From NCBI RefSeq assembly GCF_020080835.1, contig NC_058158.1:25624305-25688304 (forward strand): 64,000 nucleotides of DNA, read 5' to 3'. The stretch is from Cotesia glomerata (Eukaryota; Arthropoda; Insecta; Hymenoptera; Braconidae). Position 1 is the stretch's first letter. Each line of letters begins with the position of its first letter. Below the pieces are notes generated by a model. The model was not told the origin of the DNA, made no database searches, and saw only the letters and a list, made by a program, of their open reading frames with translations. The position numbers were made by a program, and so were the translations under genes. Of this stretch, positions 46,400-58,499 are shown in pieces.

Positions 46400-49300
46400 G
46401 TCGCGTGGAAGAGAGAGTGACAGAGTAAAATGTGTATAATTTTTTGTTAATTAGTACTAACAGATATTTGAAATCTGTACTTTCAATGATTGAAAAGTGT
46501 TTGTGTTGTTTTCTTTTGAACCAAATTTTATTAAACTCTGAACAGTAATTATAGGACTGACAGTACTACCTTAAGATTAAGTTTATCAACACAGTGTACA
46601 CTTTCTACGTATTATAAATTTTAAAATATATCATAAACTCCTATCCTTTGATAAGAAAGCACTCAATTACTGTAATAGATACACATATAAATTTTTGTAC
46701 TTTACTTTTTATACTTTATATGTATTTTCTTTTAACTTAGTATCTTTACTATTCAGACTAAGACACAAGCACAATTCGCAAGAGTAATCGGTTAACGTCG
46801 CATCAGAGATAAAAGCTAATCAACCTCAATTAGTACGCAATCGTACAGTGAGATTAATGAACCTATGTGAAAACAATTTTAATGATAATGATGAGTAAAA
46901 TTTCAAAAAACAATTATTTTTCATAGCTAGAGTTAAAAATCAATGTTAATTGTCAGTTATCATTGATATCTTTACTTCAACGTTATTCTTATTTTCTGAT
47001 AATGTTATTTATAAGTTTCTATAATTTTTATTTGCTCTAGACATACAGACTTAGAGCTATGAAAATTAAAAAGTAGATTATATGATAAGGGTGTGAATAT
47101 TCTCAAAAATTTAAAGCGCTAACTGTCAGGCGAATTAATTTGCATATATTATAGTAAATATCATATAACAAATACAAGAGCCTAACTTAATTGTTATGTG
47201 ATAATTTCTTGACATGCATGCAATGAACTTTTTGCTTTTTATAATAGGATATTAATTTATCATTAATTGATCGATAAGTTTGCGTCTTTGGTAAAAATGG
47301 CCTTCATATAACAGAAACGATTCATATTAGCTTCAGGTTGAACGATTTTACGTTGTTTATAAAAATCTAAGACTTCATCTTGATTAATTTTAATTATTGT
47401 TATCAACTAGTACCTAATTCTATGTTTTTTTGAAATAGTGATTTAAATAGACTATTCACATTGCTATGTTGTATAACACATATGAAAAAGTAGAAAACGC
47501 GAAAACTAACTCTTTATTTCTTCCTGAAAAATTCAATATTCTAAAACTAAAAACTGATGATCTGTTTTAAAAGAATCTATTTGACAGTCTCCGATTTTAA
47601 GTTTACAAAAGAAAATAAAAAAAAATTTTTATTTTCGGCTCTACGTAGAAAAACTATAAAATTTTTTTTATCCTATAAAAAAATTGTCCTATAAAATAGA
47701 CCGAATTAATAGATTAATTGATTAAAAATTTACCGCTTAAACAAAAGATTAAAATTTTTTTTTCTATTCAATGCGGGCAAAAGAAAAGATGACCGATTAT
47801 TATTAATAACTGAATAAAAAGAAATTAAAGTGATTAAAACTAAATTCAAAGTAATAGAAGAACTAAATAGTAACCAAAAAAGTAATTTTTCTTTTTGAAC
47901 TGAGTTGTTTATTGTATTCTTCAAGTTTTTGATGACAAGCATGCACCTATTATGATTATGTAATTTTGGTTAGCTTCCGTTTTCATTAATATAATTAATT
48001 AAAATAATAATAATGTAAATTCACTTTGTTAATTTATTATTTAGCACACAGTTCGCCTCGATCTTGATGTTATTATGTTGCTAAATTATCAATACCATGC
48101 ACTTCAGCGCATGTGGAATTGTACTTAAGGAGGTTCATGCGTTTCTAATGACAATGGTTATCGAAAATTCAAACTTTGAATTTTGAAATTTTACGATTTT
48201 GAAAATAAATGTACCATACGTCTAAGATTAAAATTATTTGAGAACTTACCGTATAATTATTGAGAAAAAAATGATTAAAAACCGTGTTTTTTAAATCCTT
48301 ATACATGAGCTTTTATGACATAAACACTATGCTCCTATCAATATGAATTTTTTTTTCTGTCAACTTTCTAACTTTGAGCTCTAAAAACTGACATAAGAAA
48401 ATTGAACAAGTGTCGATTCAAATTTTAAATTTAAAAGTTATTGTCACCATTAAAAACAATGAGAAAAATTAAATTGAAAAAATTATTTTAGCAGTTAATA
48501 AGTTGAGGTGACATAGAAGATGAACGTCTTGGCAACACTGCTACAGACAACTGATGTGTGGCGCCAATTTCAAAAACATAAGAAATAAAAAAAAATTTTA
48601 TTTTCGTCTCCACGGTAGAAATTCAAATTCTTAAGTAAACATAAAATGTAATAACACAATTTTAGAGATAAATATTTTAATTTTAACTTACAAATTAAAA
48701 TGTTTAAAATTTTGCAGTATAACTGACAAGTGGTTATGCTTACATATATTAATCAAAGAGCACTGTTGCCATATCTTATTTAAAATTTTTACTACGAAAG
48801 TATTTTAAATATTTCAATTTATTAAACATTAATAAATGTATGCAAATGAAACAAATAATTTTTATAATAAAAAGAATTTTAATTATATTTTTGTCAGCTG
48901 GATAAATGGACAAGTTTAGTTACTTTTTCGAGTCATTTAGTAACGTTTGAAACTCCTTAAGCTTTTTACAAATCATCATTTAAATAATAAATAATGCTTT
49001 TTTCTTTCTTTACAAATAGATTTAAGAATAAAATTAGTACTTGAACATTATTAATCTTTATTGCATGCACATATAACGTTATCATAAACTGACATTATGT
49101 AACTTCTAAATGGGCAAGAAGATTGGTGTCAACGAAAAATTATTGAATAAATAGTCCACCCACACATTATTTAGATGCCTTCAATACCGGTTTCTTACAC
49201 TTCTATGCGTATAACTCGAAGCTTATTGAACAATAAAACTACAATTAAATATTATAATTTATTATAGAAATTATAATAATTTATGTTTTAAATGCAGATG

Positions 49301-49650
49301 TGAAACGTTTTACCTTTTTGGTTGTTAATGAAAATTTAATTTTTTTCACTAATTATACTCTATATCGTTAATTTAATTATAGATCCTAACTCAACAAATC
49401 GAAATTTTTTTTCTCATAAAATTAGTATTTAAATAGTGTTTAAGGCATTCGTCTAATTGTCATATACTTTATTTTTCAAAGATATTTTTTGTATTACGCT
49501 TAAGAAAACTTTTCATAGAAAAAAATTCAACGTCATCTGTTGATGACATTAAAGTTAGCAGTCACTAAAGAATTTTTTAATTTTTTTTAATTTCTACATG
49601 TCAATTTTTTTATATTTTTTTTGCCATAATTTATTTGTTAAAAAAAAATT
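46400..49650. other. AT-rich intergenic tract; no gene seen
   Basis: No domain is recognised in any frame. At 48125 TTAAGGAGGTTCATGCG resembles the terminus of the transposon at 41856 but has no partner found. Similar blocks around GCTCTACGTAGAAA (47638) and GTCTCCACGGTAGAAA (48605) suggest an old duplicated repeat. A fragment of the ACTGAAGTT MITE family is possible at 49530-49580. Confidence 0.4.
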
Positions 49651-49730
49651 CTAAAAATGATTAAATATCTGCTAAATTTATCATCATCATCTGTTGGCAA
49701 TATATTTAACTATTTAATTGAATGGATGGG

Positions 49731-50393
49731 ACAGCTATACGGAAGCCGGGTTGGCTCATTGGTGACTGGTAGACTAGTGGCACCGCACACGGGCACTTCC
49801 AACATGTGCACGCGTGCACATGTGTCCGTGTGTGGGATAAATGCAGATTTCTACCTTATCCCGGAACGGTCATTAAGCTACGTATACTTTTCATCTCTGT
49901 CTTTGAATTGTCAAATTCTGTGAGCAGCGTTACTTTATGCATTAAAGTTAGGTGTAGCTGAAGTTTTGTTTATAGTGAAATGAGAAAGTAATAAAATAAT
50001 TTCAAAGTAAAAATTAGAAATGTTTCGTTAAAATTAAAAATGAAAATGTTACCGTAAAATTACCTGCGATGAACATTTTCATTTTTAATTTTAACGAAAC
50101 TCATTTCTAATTTTTACTTTGAAATTCTTTTATTACTTTCTCATTTCGCTATAAACAAAACTTCAGCTACGCCTAACCTTAATGCGCAAAGTAACGTTGC
50201 TCACAGAATTTGACAATTAAAAGACAGAGATGAAAAGTATACGTAGCTTAATGACCATTCCGGGATAAGGTAGAAATCTGCATTTATCCCGCACACGGAC
50301 ATATGTGCACGCGTGCACATGTTGGAAGTGCCCGTATGCGGTGCCACTAGTCTACCAGTCACCAATGAGCCAACCCGGCTTCTGTACAGCTAC
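49731..50393. mobile_element. Large foldback element, arms about 320 bp
   Basis: The left arm from AAGCCGGGTTGGCTCATTGG runs through TGGCACCGCACACGGGCA and GTGCACGCGTGCACATGT to GAAAATGTT at 50050. After a spacer of about 20 bp (ACCGTAAAATTACCTGCGAT) the right arm repeats everything in reverse, ending CCAACCCGGCTT. Mismatches are scattered point changes and small indels. No obvious target duplication and no coding sequence. Confidence 0.88.
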
Positions 50394-50399
50394 GGGTAT

Positions 50400-53060
50400 G
50401 TTGGCGCAACGAGTGAAGTGTGTGCGCTAACACATGAGTGTCAAACGTCTTATCCGTTGTTCATACATGAATAAACGTAATCAACATAATATTTTATTGA
50501 CTATCGTGATAAAGAGACGGCTGGTGATATTATAATGCGAAAATGAGTGAATACAAATATTTATTAATGAAAGATATTTTTTTTTTTTAATTAAAAATAA
50601 ATTTCACTTTTATTTCCACATTATAAAATAGATATTCGTTATTTGATTATGATATTGTGCAAAATATTTGCAGGGGTTGGCTAATAATCATTAAGTCTCA
50701 AATCTAATTGTTATTACGAAGGTTATTTTTGAAAAGAATTACTAACAGTCCCTTCAGTTTATTACTTCTCTTTAATTTATTTCGTCAAAGTTATGCTCGT
50801 CATATCTTTTGCAGAAACGGAAATTCACGTTCTTTAAAAATTCCCTGAACTTCTTCATAATTTAAGAAATTGATGAAATTTTTCGTAAATTTTAGAAAAT
50901 GTAAAATTTTTTAAATATTAATATTTAATTGTGATTGTTATTACTTCAATTTATGACTATACTACTACTATTAATGCTAAATACACCTGTAATTAATTAA
51001 AAAAAGCACCATTCGGCTAAACTAAATATGGAAAGGCAGATTTCTCAATTTGAGCACACACTAATAGTTAAAATTTTTTATACTACCTTTAGATTTAATA
51101 AACTAGAAAGAAATTCTACATTTAATGATGAAAATTGTAGCTTATTTCATGAACTATTTCATGTTATAATATGCACTTTATAGAATTACAGTACAATAAG
51201 TTATGACAAGGTTATTTGAAGATAATTCCATAAAATTAATTATTTGAAATTTGTAGAAAAATAATGAAAAAAGAAAGTAAAATAAAGTAAATTGAAGCTA
51301 ATTAACTGCTTATGAGTTTTAATGATGGGGACTAGTTGAAAATACAAAGAAAAAAAAAACAGAATCATTCACCTCAAAACAAGTATCTTCCTAGCCCGGG
51401 ATCAAATATTCGTATTCAATAATGACCCGTTTGTAAGTTCGTATATCCCCACGTTTCATTACGCAAATAATTTTCAAATTATAAATAGAATTAAGTATTT
51501 GGCAACCGTTATTATTTACCAAGAGCAACCATATTTGGCATGTGTTATATGTATTTATATACATACGTATGCCATAGAATCCTTTCATGTATACAAAACA
51601 TATTTTTGTTTACTCTAAGACTTGATGCTCAGCAAATATTAACTAAGAAACATTACATATGCGAGTATCTATTGCATTACTGTAAGTCAACTTGTTTGTA
51701 TATTTTTTTTTTTCCAATAAATATATCACTATACGCCTCAGCATCGCTACACAAGTATGGTTATGATGTAAACAATTATAAAATATAAATACTCAAGTAT
51801 TTTTTTTTAAATATCTGCAATTCAAATTAAAAAAAATTATTATCGACTATTTTCTAAAAGATTTTTTAGTATGTATTATATTAGTATAATATTGATGAAT
51901 AATTTATATGAAAAATTATTACATGATATAATATATTGAGAGACAAATAAATTAATTTAAATTTATTTTTTAATGAAATTTTTTTGTTTAGTAACAATCA
52001 TTCATTTTTCCAATAAAAATAAATTTTTATATTTAATTCTAAAATCGAAAAATGATACTTTTTTTTGTATACATAAATTACTAGAGTATGAACGATAAAA
52101 TTAGAATAATAAATAATATTTTTAATATTCAAATTGTTACTTTCGAATGCATCGTTACTTTATAATTTCAAAGTATATGATGTAGAGTATAATAAATGCA
52201 AATAACTTTTTTAGCATTTTGTTTACCGAGACAAATCGTGGCTTAATTCATTACTCGTATTCAGTAGATACAATTTTTATCTAAGGTGAATTTAACAAAC
52301 TTCACTTTTTTTTTGTCACTGACGTTTTGTAATTAGGATCAATTTGAAATTATGTCTCATTTGTTTTATAATTTAATAATATCAAGATAATGATTGCGAC
52401 ATTTGTTCAAGTGAACTTTATCTTGCATTAGCTTATTTTTTCAAAAAAGAATCTTTTTGTGATTTTGTTTTCATTGACAAGTTAAGAGTGGAAAAAATTT
52501 TGAATAAGAGCTCACCTTTCCTTCCTTAAAAAGCAGATAAATAAATACTTCATTTAAAAATGAAGTAATTTATAAAGTATAAAGTGATTGAATAGAATAT
52601 ATAAAAAAACGGCTTTTTAGATTTAAATGCTATTAGATTTTTAAATAGAACCGACGTCTATTTTTCGATTTAATTGAATCTATCAACAAAGCCCCTAAAG
52701 TTTCCAAGATGCTGAAAACTAGCCAATTTCTATAATTCTTATTTTCTTTTAAAAAAAGTTAATTTGAATGTCTCATCTGTCGGGCGAAGTCAGTGAAGAA
52801 CATTCTATTCATTTATTCAAAGATAGAATATAATCGATTCGGTAAATCCTTAATAGAAGTTATGGAGGTAGTTTGCTCAATAATGAATAATAACAGAGAG
52901 TGAAAAAAAACACCGAGAAAAGCACTTTGCGAAATAAGGTCACCTATTTTATAGCAGCTTAATATTTTACTCTACTGTAATTCATTCATAAGCTTTAGTT
53001 GTACAGTATTTTATAAAAGTTCTTAACAAATTAATTTTTGAGAATGTTTTGATAAAGAAA
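50400..53060. other. AT-rich intergenic or intronic tract; no exon seen
   Basis: No supported coding sequence. Because a minus-strand microexon follows at 53075, part of this may be its downstream intron. Confidence 0.35.
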
Positions 53061-53074
53061 AATTAGTTACTCAC

Positions 53075-53104
53075 CTTGTCATCGAGGTCGCTTATGTCTG
53101 GAAT
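53075..53104 (-). CDS. Candidate 30-nt microexon encoding IPDISDLDDK
   Basis: On the minus strand an acceptor (GATTATTTTTCAG) precedes 30 nt that read in frame as IPDISDLDDK, followed at once by a strong donor (GTGAGTAAC). The exon is a whole number of codons, so it could be skipped without frame change. The acidic IPD..DLDD sequence resembles short conserved motifs in some ciliary or scaffold proteins, but I cannot name the gene. Flanking exons must lie across long introns and were not found. Confidence 0.45.
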
Positions 53105-53970
53105 CTGAAAAATAATCAACATAATTATTGTAGAATCTTAAGAAATAAATTAAAACATGGAAAGCTGTAATATCAAGAAATGATCATTTCTTTTCAGCAT
53201 GTAATTTTTATTATGAGTCCGGTAGGCAAAATAAGAAACAATTTTAGCGACACTAGATAAAACAATCAGTACTAATTTTTTTTTCTTTTTTCAAAAAAAT
53301 TAATTCAATATCTTATAAACAATCGAAAATGTGTGGAGAGTAATAAAACTTTGATAATTTTTCAAAGAACATTTTCAATAAAAAAGTATATCACAGCTCT
53401 TATTAATTACAACTATCTTGATTGAGAATGTAAATTTAATGAAAAAATTTTCAAAATTACAGATATTAAATTTATTTGCGATTGGAGAAAAAATGATTTC
53501 TGGACTGCATCATTAAATATGAACCATAAAATTTATTACTATCAGTTAACAAGAAGCGCATTCATTACATGAATTCTGGTCATTATACTGTATTCTATCT
53601 TCGTACATTTATTTGTATGATTTATTCAATCTATATAAGGTACAATAAATGGATAGTTTGATTTTTAAATATTTAGAAAAAAATTTTTTTTATTATTACT
53701 TTAAAAAGCTAAACTTGAAACGTAAGTAAAATGTTTAAGAAAATCATGGTTATGTAGATTTAGTAAGAAATTTAGCAAAACCTCGGAAAAAATTCAGTCA
53801 AAAAATGAAGAAAGCTTTTAGTGATTTTTAATGGAATGCAGCTTGAAATTTTTAACTTTGAAAATAATTATTACAGGTTTGAAATAGTAAGATGAATAAA
53901 ATTTTTCAAAATGCTTCTTGCGCTCGTGTGATGCCCTATGGATTGCTAACTTTAACAAAAGAATTTTAAT

Positions 53971-54412
53971 TTAAGGTAGTTCTTTCCCAACCTATAATTT
54001 ATGCTACTGCTGTCTTTGTCACTCGCTAGTGTCGCTTCTCTTACGGGCTATTGCTCACTTACTTCCACGCATGACTTTATTTGTTTACTTTACTAGTTTA
54101 TCAATGATTTCTGAAAAACTATGTGGTAGGGAATTCCAGAATTTTGTAGGGTAATTATACCTGTATTAATCTAAGTAATATTAGTTTTTCGTGAAATTCT
54201 TAAAATTTCCTCAATACAAAAATAATAAAACTTCGCGGTTTTCTCTCTCTTCTCCTATACCACCTATGTAAAAATGTCATTTTCAATTGCAATTATCTTC
54301 GGTTAGACGTGGTAAATCGTCTTTAAATTTTAACAGCGTGTGTATTATGTATTTAAATACTTAGTTTGGGAGATTTCTTGAATTTTTGCTTTTTGGGCCT
54401 AACTACCTTAAA
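53971..54412. mobile_element. MITE with TTAAGGTAGTT ends (copy 2)
   Basis: TTAAGGTAGTT at the left and AACTACCTTAA at the right are exact inverses, including TTAA on both sides. The interior matches 5641-6160 around AAAATGTCATTTTCAATTGC. TTAA plus GG-type ends suggest mobilisation by a TTAA-targeting transposase of the kind encoded at 42512-46088. Confidence 0.65.
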
Positions 54413-54629
54413 AGTTAAATATAGTGAAAAAATAAAATTTTTCAATTTAATAAATGGATTGACGCATCCAATTGTTAAGATCAATCAAAGGAATCATAAA
54501 TTTATATTTAAATTTTTCAGTCAATATTTTGTTAGTACAATAAAAGGGATATTATCTTCACGATTTTTATTCAGCGACAAATAAAAAATATTATTGGCTA
54601 GGAATTATCAGTTTTTTGATACCCTGAAG

Positions 54630-54670
<41 letters not shown>
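54630..54670. repeat. Poly(A) run of about 40
   Basis: An uninterrupted A tract. No retroposon body is recognisable upstream. Confidence 0.95.
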
Positions 54671-54672
<2 letters not shown>

Positions 54673-54699
54673 GATTTCGCCAATTTTTAGTACTTTTTA

Positions 54700-56050
54700 T
54701 TAAATGAAATACAAACATGTATAATATACACATATCAATATATAAATATTACTGATTTTTTGTTTAATAATTCATAGAAACAAATTAACAAGAAAAATAA
54801 AATTAACATTTATAAGTACAAATTAATTTTCTACAAATATACATTTTACTGTATGATATTCTAAATACATACTTAACAGTTTTAATTTACTTGCTATCAT
54901 AGAGAATATCGTCGGATTTTCATTATAAAAGTAAAAATAAACCCAGTTTGTCTAAAAAATTAACACATATTACATTTCACAGAAATTATGAGATATTCAG
55001 ATAAAACAAATTTACTTTAGCAGTAAAAATAGTTTACATAGAGTAGAGAAAGTGACGATTATAAAAATACAAAGATCAGAGTAAAAAACGTTTTTTTTTG
55101 CACATCTAAAGCACGATACGTTGATTGAACTCAACTTTTGCTCAAAAATTTTTCACCAATTTATACAAATTTAATCGTTTCGATAATTTAATTACTGAAA
55201 CAATTTTCTAGGTAAAACACATTCTAGTGAAATTTACAATGGTATGTTTGATTTTAATTAAGCTACCCATCAAAAAATTCACAATAAAAATAGTTTATTA
55301 AATAAGAAATAAACAAAAATTGTAAAAATTCGTAGAGAGATACTTTTGTATTTTTTTTACAATATAGATATTAGAGACTTTGAAAATTCAAAAATTTCAA
55401 ATATTTTTTTCAGAACTTGTCAATGTTCCGAGGGAAAAAGAAAACGATACGCTTGGATCTTATCTACACGGTTGAGTACCTTTCTTTGATGGTACTTTTA
55501 TATTCTCGTTTGCTTTGAAGTTTATTTCATCAAACCACACCCTCAGCATCTAAGTTTTTTTTCTACTTTTCTCGAAAGTGCTTATCGAAAACCGTGATAT
55601 TCTTACCAGTAAAAATATTCCCTACGTAATGCTTAAAATATCTATACTTCAGTCATTAGCTCATACGTATATGTTGATTTGTCATCTACGTAGCTTCAAA
55701 TACAAGGGATTATCCATTGACTACGTCGGACGATTTTCAGACTTTTTAATTAATTCCTCTTCTCTCTCATGTCCCATTTCATCACTTTTTTCCAGTAATT
55801 TAAAAATGGTAAATTTTTTTTAATAAATAAATTAAATTAAGAGAAACTATTCAATTAGTTTTAACGTTTAAATAAATTTTACTATAAAATATCAATATTT
55901 TTCTCACCAATAGTTGAAATTTAAATATAAATTTTAGTTTTTAATGAATAATTAAACATTTCTCATCACATAATTTTAAATTCTTCGTACTATTCCATCA
56001 CATTTTTTTACTAATCTGAAACGATCTCTTGGTCTTAAAAAGGTGACAAA
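54700..56050. other. AT-rich sequence; no gene assigned
   Basis: 55430-55760 is somewhat less AT-rich, but no exon can be supported. Confidence 0.3.
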
Positions 56051-56065
56051 ATTTTTGGGTGGATA

Positions 56066-56071
56066 TTTATT
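56066..56071 (-). promoter_or_regulatory. Candidate poly(A) signal for the exon at 56237
   Basis: AATAAA on the minus strand about 165 bases after the stop codon. Confidence 0.5.
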
Positions 56072-56236
56072 GAAAATGAAATGCAAAAAACTAACAATTA
56101 TCATTACAAAAAATAGTCAGGAATGGGACTGATTAATTCAAAATACAAGAATAAAAAAATAAAATACTTTATAAATAAATCTTATTATATTATGTATATA
56201 TTATCAGGAGTTTCCCTAATAATAGATTCGCATAAA

Positions 56237-56606
56237 TTAACCGCCAATGAGAAGCCAAGGTAAGATGACAGTTACGCAGAGAGCAGCTAGACAACTTGCA
56301 CACATAGCTAATGGGCTTGCAGTTACTTCCGGCTGTTCCATATCAATCCCATAATCTTCGTCTCTCTCGTATTCGCGTACTTCCACGTCGCATCTAAAAC
56401 AAACTCGCGTAGCTTTTGGATGTGAGCTGTCACGGCGCAAAAACAATGCTGAACCTTTTCTCTCTAGTTTCCAACCTGGTTCTTGAAGAAGCATCCTTGT
56501 CATTTGCATTTTTTCTTCTTTTACTTCCAATGACTCTTTAGCTTGAGTGCGTTTTTTCGTTTTGCCTCGACGAATTTTCTTTATTTTCAATAAACGAATT
56601 TTGCCA
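56237..56606 (-). CDS. Probable 3'-terminal coding exon of a host gene, C-terminal membrane segment
   Basis: The minus-strand frame is open from about 56606 to a TAA at 56237. Its codon use and composition are clearly richer in G+C than the flanks. The product is basic at first (KIRLLKIKKIRRGKTKKRTQ), then EPGWKLERKGSALFLRRD. CFRCD and CASC follow, a possible metal-binding pair, and last a hydrophobic end (LAALCVTVILPWLLIGG) that could anchor it in a membrane. No in-frame ATG precedes the basic part, and a stop lies just upstream. It is therefore either spliced from an earlier exon (AG at TTGTAG about 56607 or TTTTCAG about 56629) or begins at the internal Met in EEKMQMTRM. Gene not identified. 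Confidence 0.6.
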
Positions 56607-56679
56607 GCAGATTCTACAACTTATTTACTTGAATCTGAAAATAAAAAGATTTTAATTAATATTTTTAATTAAAAAAAAA

Positions 56680-57990
56680 AAAAAGTATAAACTAAAAAAA
56701 CAAACTAGCCAACAAAAAATGAAAGCTGACCTTGATTAAATAATAGTCAAATTAAATTTTTTATAACTTTTTTAAAGTGAAATTTATCAAGAGAACAAAT
56801 AAAAAAAAAAGGATGAAACGGTTGCGCAGAAAAGTATAGTGATGACGAGGAAAAACAAAAGAAAAAACGGTGGCAAATGACGTTAAGGAATAAAAAGAAA
56901 GAGCGAAAATCCCGAGAACTCTAGAAAGTAGAGAGTGTAGAATTTTTTATAACTACACAACAATCATGTTGATTATTCAAATGTTCTTGACGTCAGAAAA
57001 AGTACAATGGTTGCTCGCGTAAAACGAATCTTTGTAAGTTTAAAATAATAAAGGTATGCCGTATTGCATGTATGTATGAGCTAAATTTTGAAAACAAGCG
57101 ATTGTTGTACAACAGTGGTGCTACAATAAAGTATATAGTAGTATACAAGAAACAAGAAACAAGTTTGAATGAGATTTCTTTAGATGCGTGAGTGTAAGCG
57201 TGAGGGCCATAAATTGTGATAATATTCGGATTGGTACGCGCCAGAAAATGACTTGCCATGATATTATCTCCAACAAAAGACTATTTGAACTGATTGTTAT
57301 CGTATAATAAAACGGATAAGTTTTTCGAATGGTACAGTCTTGTAGGTTATCAGGAAACATTTGGAGATAGGAAATTTCCATTTACAGAGATGGTATTTAT
57401 AGTGGTATTAATACAGAGATTAAGATAATTATCAAACTGTAGAATAAAAATTCTAGTAATTCTTACTTTTTTTTTTATAGAGATAATTATTTTTGAAAGA
57501 GCTGAAATCGACTAATATTTACCAAATTAAATTATACTTTTTTTATAATTAGATTTATAATGCACATTATTTATTTCTAAATTTTGCTTGTTGCTAATAT
57601 TCGCATTAAAATGAAAAGAAACGCAATTTTTATGAAGTCAAAATTTTATTGACCTATATTTATAAAATTTTCAATTTTAATTTGGATACTTATTATTATT
57701 ATATTGTATCGAACAATGTATAATGTAATTAGGTTATCAGACAGAATATGTTCGGTAAAATGTTTTTAAACGGGACATTTAATCGTACAACCTTTATAAA
57801 ATTCTCATTAATTAATCATCAAGGTTGTCCATTAAAATTAATAGAGATAATAAGTATCTTTATTCAATACCCAGGATATATTGTCGCTTGTAGCATAAAA
57901 TATTCTACGAGAATGCAACGTCTTTATATGAGAATGATTAGATATCTTTATAGCCATCAGTACCACGAATATAAAATTTTTCATATAACC
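56680..57990. other. AT-rich sequence; no exon supported
   Basis: Upstream exons of the gene at 56237 (-) would be expected here or further right, but none can be recognised. Confidence 0.35.
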
Positions 57991-57994
57991 TGCA

Positions 57995-58352
57995 TTGAAA
58001 ATGCGAGTTTCAATGCCTGTTGAGCCAACCGAAACTAGACAATTTCAGACGAATGCGACAATTTTCTGCCCACGAGATGAAGTTGCAGCTTTATTTTCAA
58101 TCCTATCAATTGTTTGTTTATTTTATACCTTTATAATTGTCATTCTAACCGTTAACTGTACTGACATATCATAATTCTGTTATTAAGCATAAATAAGAAT
58201 GACAAAAGAAAACTATTCAATTTACGAATAATGTTTGATAAAAAATAAACCATTACTTTCGATTTTATTATAAGTTTTATAATAAAATGGTATTTTCGCT
58301 ATTCGTCTGAAACTATCTAGTTCTGGTTGGCTCCAGACATTGAAACTAGCAT
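57995..58352. mobile_element. Hairpin MITE with AGTTTCAATG..TGAGCCAACC arms
   Basis: GAGTTTCAATGCCTGTTGAG, CCAACCGAAACTAGA and TTTCAGACGAATGCG are inverted at 58285-58352 (ATTCGTCTGAAACTA, TCTAGTTCTGGTTGG, ATTGAAACTAGC). Arms are about 70 bp around an AT-rich spacer. Confidence 0.65.
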
Positions 58353-58380
58353 TTTTAATGCAACTTATGTGAAAAATATA

Positions 58381-58495
58381 ATGTGTGACGCGGGATGAAA
58401 CACGATTTCAGACTGAGTGATGCCAGCCCTCGCTTCGCTCGGGCAGGCAACTTCACTCTGGTCTGAAATCGTTTTGTTTCATCCCTAGTCACACA
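58381..58495. repeat. GTGTGAC..GGGATGAAAC hairpin
   Basis: GTGTGACGCGGGATGAAACA and CGATTTCAGACTGAGTGA pair with CTCTGGTCTGAAATCG and TTTCATCCCTAGTCACAC. The loop contains CTCGCTTCGCTCGGGC. A truncated relative is at 33327-33415. Confidence 0.7.
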
Positions 58496-58499
58496 ATAT

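Noticed and set aside
48121..48800. Second copy of the TTAA transposon starting at 48125
   Set aside because: Only the first dozen bases match and no inverse end or coding remnant was found.
49657..49923. 88-codon open frame
   Set aside because: It spans the edge and left arm of the foldback; the right arm mutations do not preserve it and it has no motif.
57748..58023. 91-codon plus-strand open frame
   Set aside because: Its end overlaps the hairpin MITE at 57995 and it has no recognisable domain or splice context.
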